In this document: in pieces, positions 63,081 to 64,000 of the stretch | How positions within the stretch are numbered: position 1 is the stretch's first letter | Layout: each line of letters starts with the position of its first letter | Source: Mycobacterium sp. 4858 | Lineage (GTDB): Bacteria > Actinomycetota > Actinomycetes > Mycobacteriales > Mycobacteriaceae | Direction of reading: 5' to 3' | Length of the DNA: 64,000 nucleotides | Assembly (NCBI RefSeq): GCF_900240975.1 | Contig: NZ_LT968776.1 | Location: 1,364,001-1,428,000 of the forward strand | Translations under genes and position numbers: made by a program | The notes under the pieces: generated by a model | Databases searched by the model: none | What the model saw: the letters and a program-made list of their open reading frames with translations, nothing else | Told to the model about the DNA's origin: nothing

Positions 63081-64000
63081 TCAGCGCCGCGCTGTGGTCG
63101 CTTTATAGACCTCGAACCATGCGACGCCGATGAACCCGGCCGACACGGCGACGACCCAGTCGCGCGGCGCGATCGGACCGAAGTTGAAGGCCCGGCGCAG
63201 TCCGGGCACTGTCAGCACCACGATGAGCAGCGCAGCCGCCGCGCCCAGTATCCACTTCAGGGCGCGGTTGCGCCGCTCCCGGAACGTTCGCCAGATCGGC
63301 AGCCGCCATGACCGATTCACCAGAATCAACGCAAGATTGCCGACGACGAGCGTGGCGAACGTCACCGAGCGGACCACATTGTCAGGGCGATGGTCAAGCA
63401 CTGCCCACAAGTAAACGCCGAGGCTGACGACCAGCATCGAAACCCCTTGCAGCACAGCGATCGCCAGTTTGCCTGCACCGAACATCGGCTCGTTCAGCCC
63501 GCGCGGCGGCGAATCCATGATCTCCGGGTCGATCTCCTCGGCTTCGAACACCACCGAGCAGGCGGGATCAATGATGAGTTCGAGGAAGGCGATCTGCACG
63601 GGCAGTAGCACAAGAGGCCAGCCGACCACGAAAACCGGGATGAGCGACATGCCCACGATCGGCAGGTGCACGGCGATCACATAGGACATCGCTTTTCGTA
63701 AGTTGTCGAAGACGCCGCGTCCCTGTCGCACTCCGCCGACGATCGACGTGAAGTCGTCATCGGTGATGACCAGCCCGGCGGACTCGCGGGCGACGTCGGT
63801 GCCACGTCCCCCCATTGCGATGCCGATGTTGGCCGCGCGCAAGGCCGGGGCGTCATTGACGCCGTCACCCGTCATCCCGACCACTTCACCGTTGGCCTGC
63901 AGGGCGCGGACGAGTTGAAGCTTCTGCTCCGGCACCATTCGCGCGAAGACACTGACCGACCGGATGCGGCGAGCCAACTCATCGCCCGGCATCGCCTCGA
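63081..64000 (-). CDS. P-type cation ATPase, C-terminal part (cut by window edge)
   Basis: The last 306 residues of a P-type ATPase, with the hinge motif MTGDGVNDAPALRAANIGI near the start of the fragment, the following DDDFTSIV, and about six transmembrane helices. In M4-to-M10 layout the helix with VQIAFLELIIDPACSVVFEA resembles the Ca2+/Na+-type P2 ATPases (CtpF-like) more than heavy-metal P1B pumps, since no CPC motif is visible here. The N-terminal actuator and phosphorylation domain lie outside the window; the frame is open to position 64000. The ion cannot be named from this part. Confidence 0.85.
   Translation of the reverse strand, partial: EAMPGDELARRIRSVSVFARMVPEQKLQLVRALQANGEVVGMTGDGVNDAPALRAANIGIAMGGRGTDVARESAGLVITDDDFTSIVGGVRQGRGVFDNLRKAMSYVIAVHLPIVGMSLIPVFVVGWPLVLLPVQIAFLELIIDPACSVVFEAEEIDPEIMDSPPRGLNEPMFGAGKLAIAVLQGVSMLVVSLGVYLWAVLDHRPDNVVRSVTFATLVVGNLALILVNRSWRLPIWRTFRERRNRALKWILGAAAALLIVVLTVPGLRRAFNFGPIAPRDWVVAVSAGFIGVAWFEVYKATTARR

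Overview
The window is a very GC-rich actinobacterial chromosome segment and almost certainly comes from a slow-growing Mycobacterium, most likely of the M. avium complex or close to it. The basis is gene order. Read backwards, it follows the M. tuberculosis Rv0618-Rv0650 neighbourhood (galT-galK, recC-recB-recD, echA3, glyoxalase-like gene, rpmG, tRNA-Thr/Met, hadA-hadB-hadC, tRNA-Trp, secE-nusG-rplK-rplA, mycolic acid methyltransferases, lipG, ABC1 kinase, alpha-mannosidase, ROK kinase). The mycolate-modifying and FAS-II dehydratase genes are mycobacterial hallmarks. The species assignment is an inference from protein recognition, not a search.

Layout. 1-5.2 kb (minus): tightly coupled operon of a GH38 alpha-mannosidase, a small protein usually called FabD2, and a ROK sugar kinase cut by the window edge. 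5.3-10.2 kb (plus): DinB-like protein, ABC1 kinase, LipG hydrolase, and two mycolic acid methyltransferases (MmaA1-like and MmaA4-like; the mmaA2 and mmaA3 of M. tuberculosis are missing between them). 10.3-12.3 kb: a DGPF/YCII protein plus an ECF42-type sigma factor, inserted between mmaA4 and rplA. 12.35-17.0 kb (minus): housekeeping block of L1, L11, NusG, SecE, tRNA-Trp, HadC/B/A, L33, tRNA-Met and tRNA-Thr. 17-19.7 kb: orphan VapB-like protein, metallo-hydrolase, membrane-anchored unknown and EchA3. 19.7-24.4 kb: an accessory insert of patatin, cyanase, nitroreductase, a third cyclopropane-mycolate-type methyltransferase, an SRPBCC protein and an acyltransferase. 24.4-32.8 kb: recC-recB-recD as an overlapping operon.

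32.8-50 kb is mostly accessory: TVP38 membrane protein, SAM methyltransferase, a flippase fused to a kinase-like domain, a secreted GH92 mannosidase, deazaflavin-type reductases, a zinc-finger-like/PAS-ANTAR pair, and from 41.4 kb a mosaic of small regulator-plus-target modules (XRE with hydrolase/reductase; TetR with a GT39 glycosyltransferase; TetR with SDR and haloalkane dehalogenase-like genes) around a decayed IS3-family element and a truncated cupin gene. 50-64 kb: galK-galT, a FUSC-type exporter, two P450s, hydrolases, a NYN/OST-HTH protein with an MFS transporter, a lipoprotein, and the C-terminal part of a P-type ATPase.

The most interesting signals are regulatory. Two separate motifs occur upstream of both the GT39 gene and the neighbouring TetR gene. 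A near-perfect palindrome lies between the second TetR gene and the SDR/dehalogenase operon. A candidate ECF42 promoter precedes the DGPF-sigma pair. The mannosidase and DinB genes appear to be a divergent leaderless pair sharing 38 bp. No CRISPR array, rRNA gene, origin or intact insertion sequence was seen.
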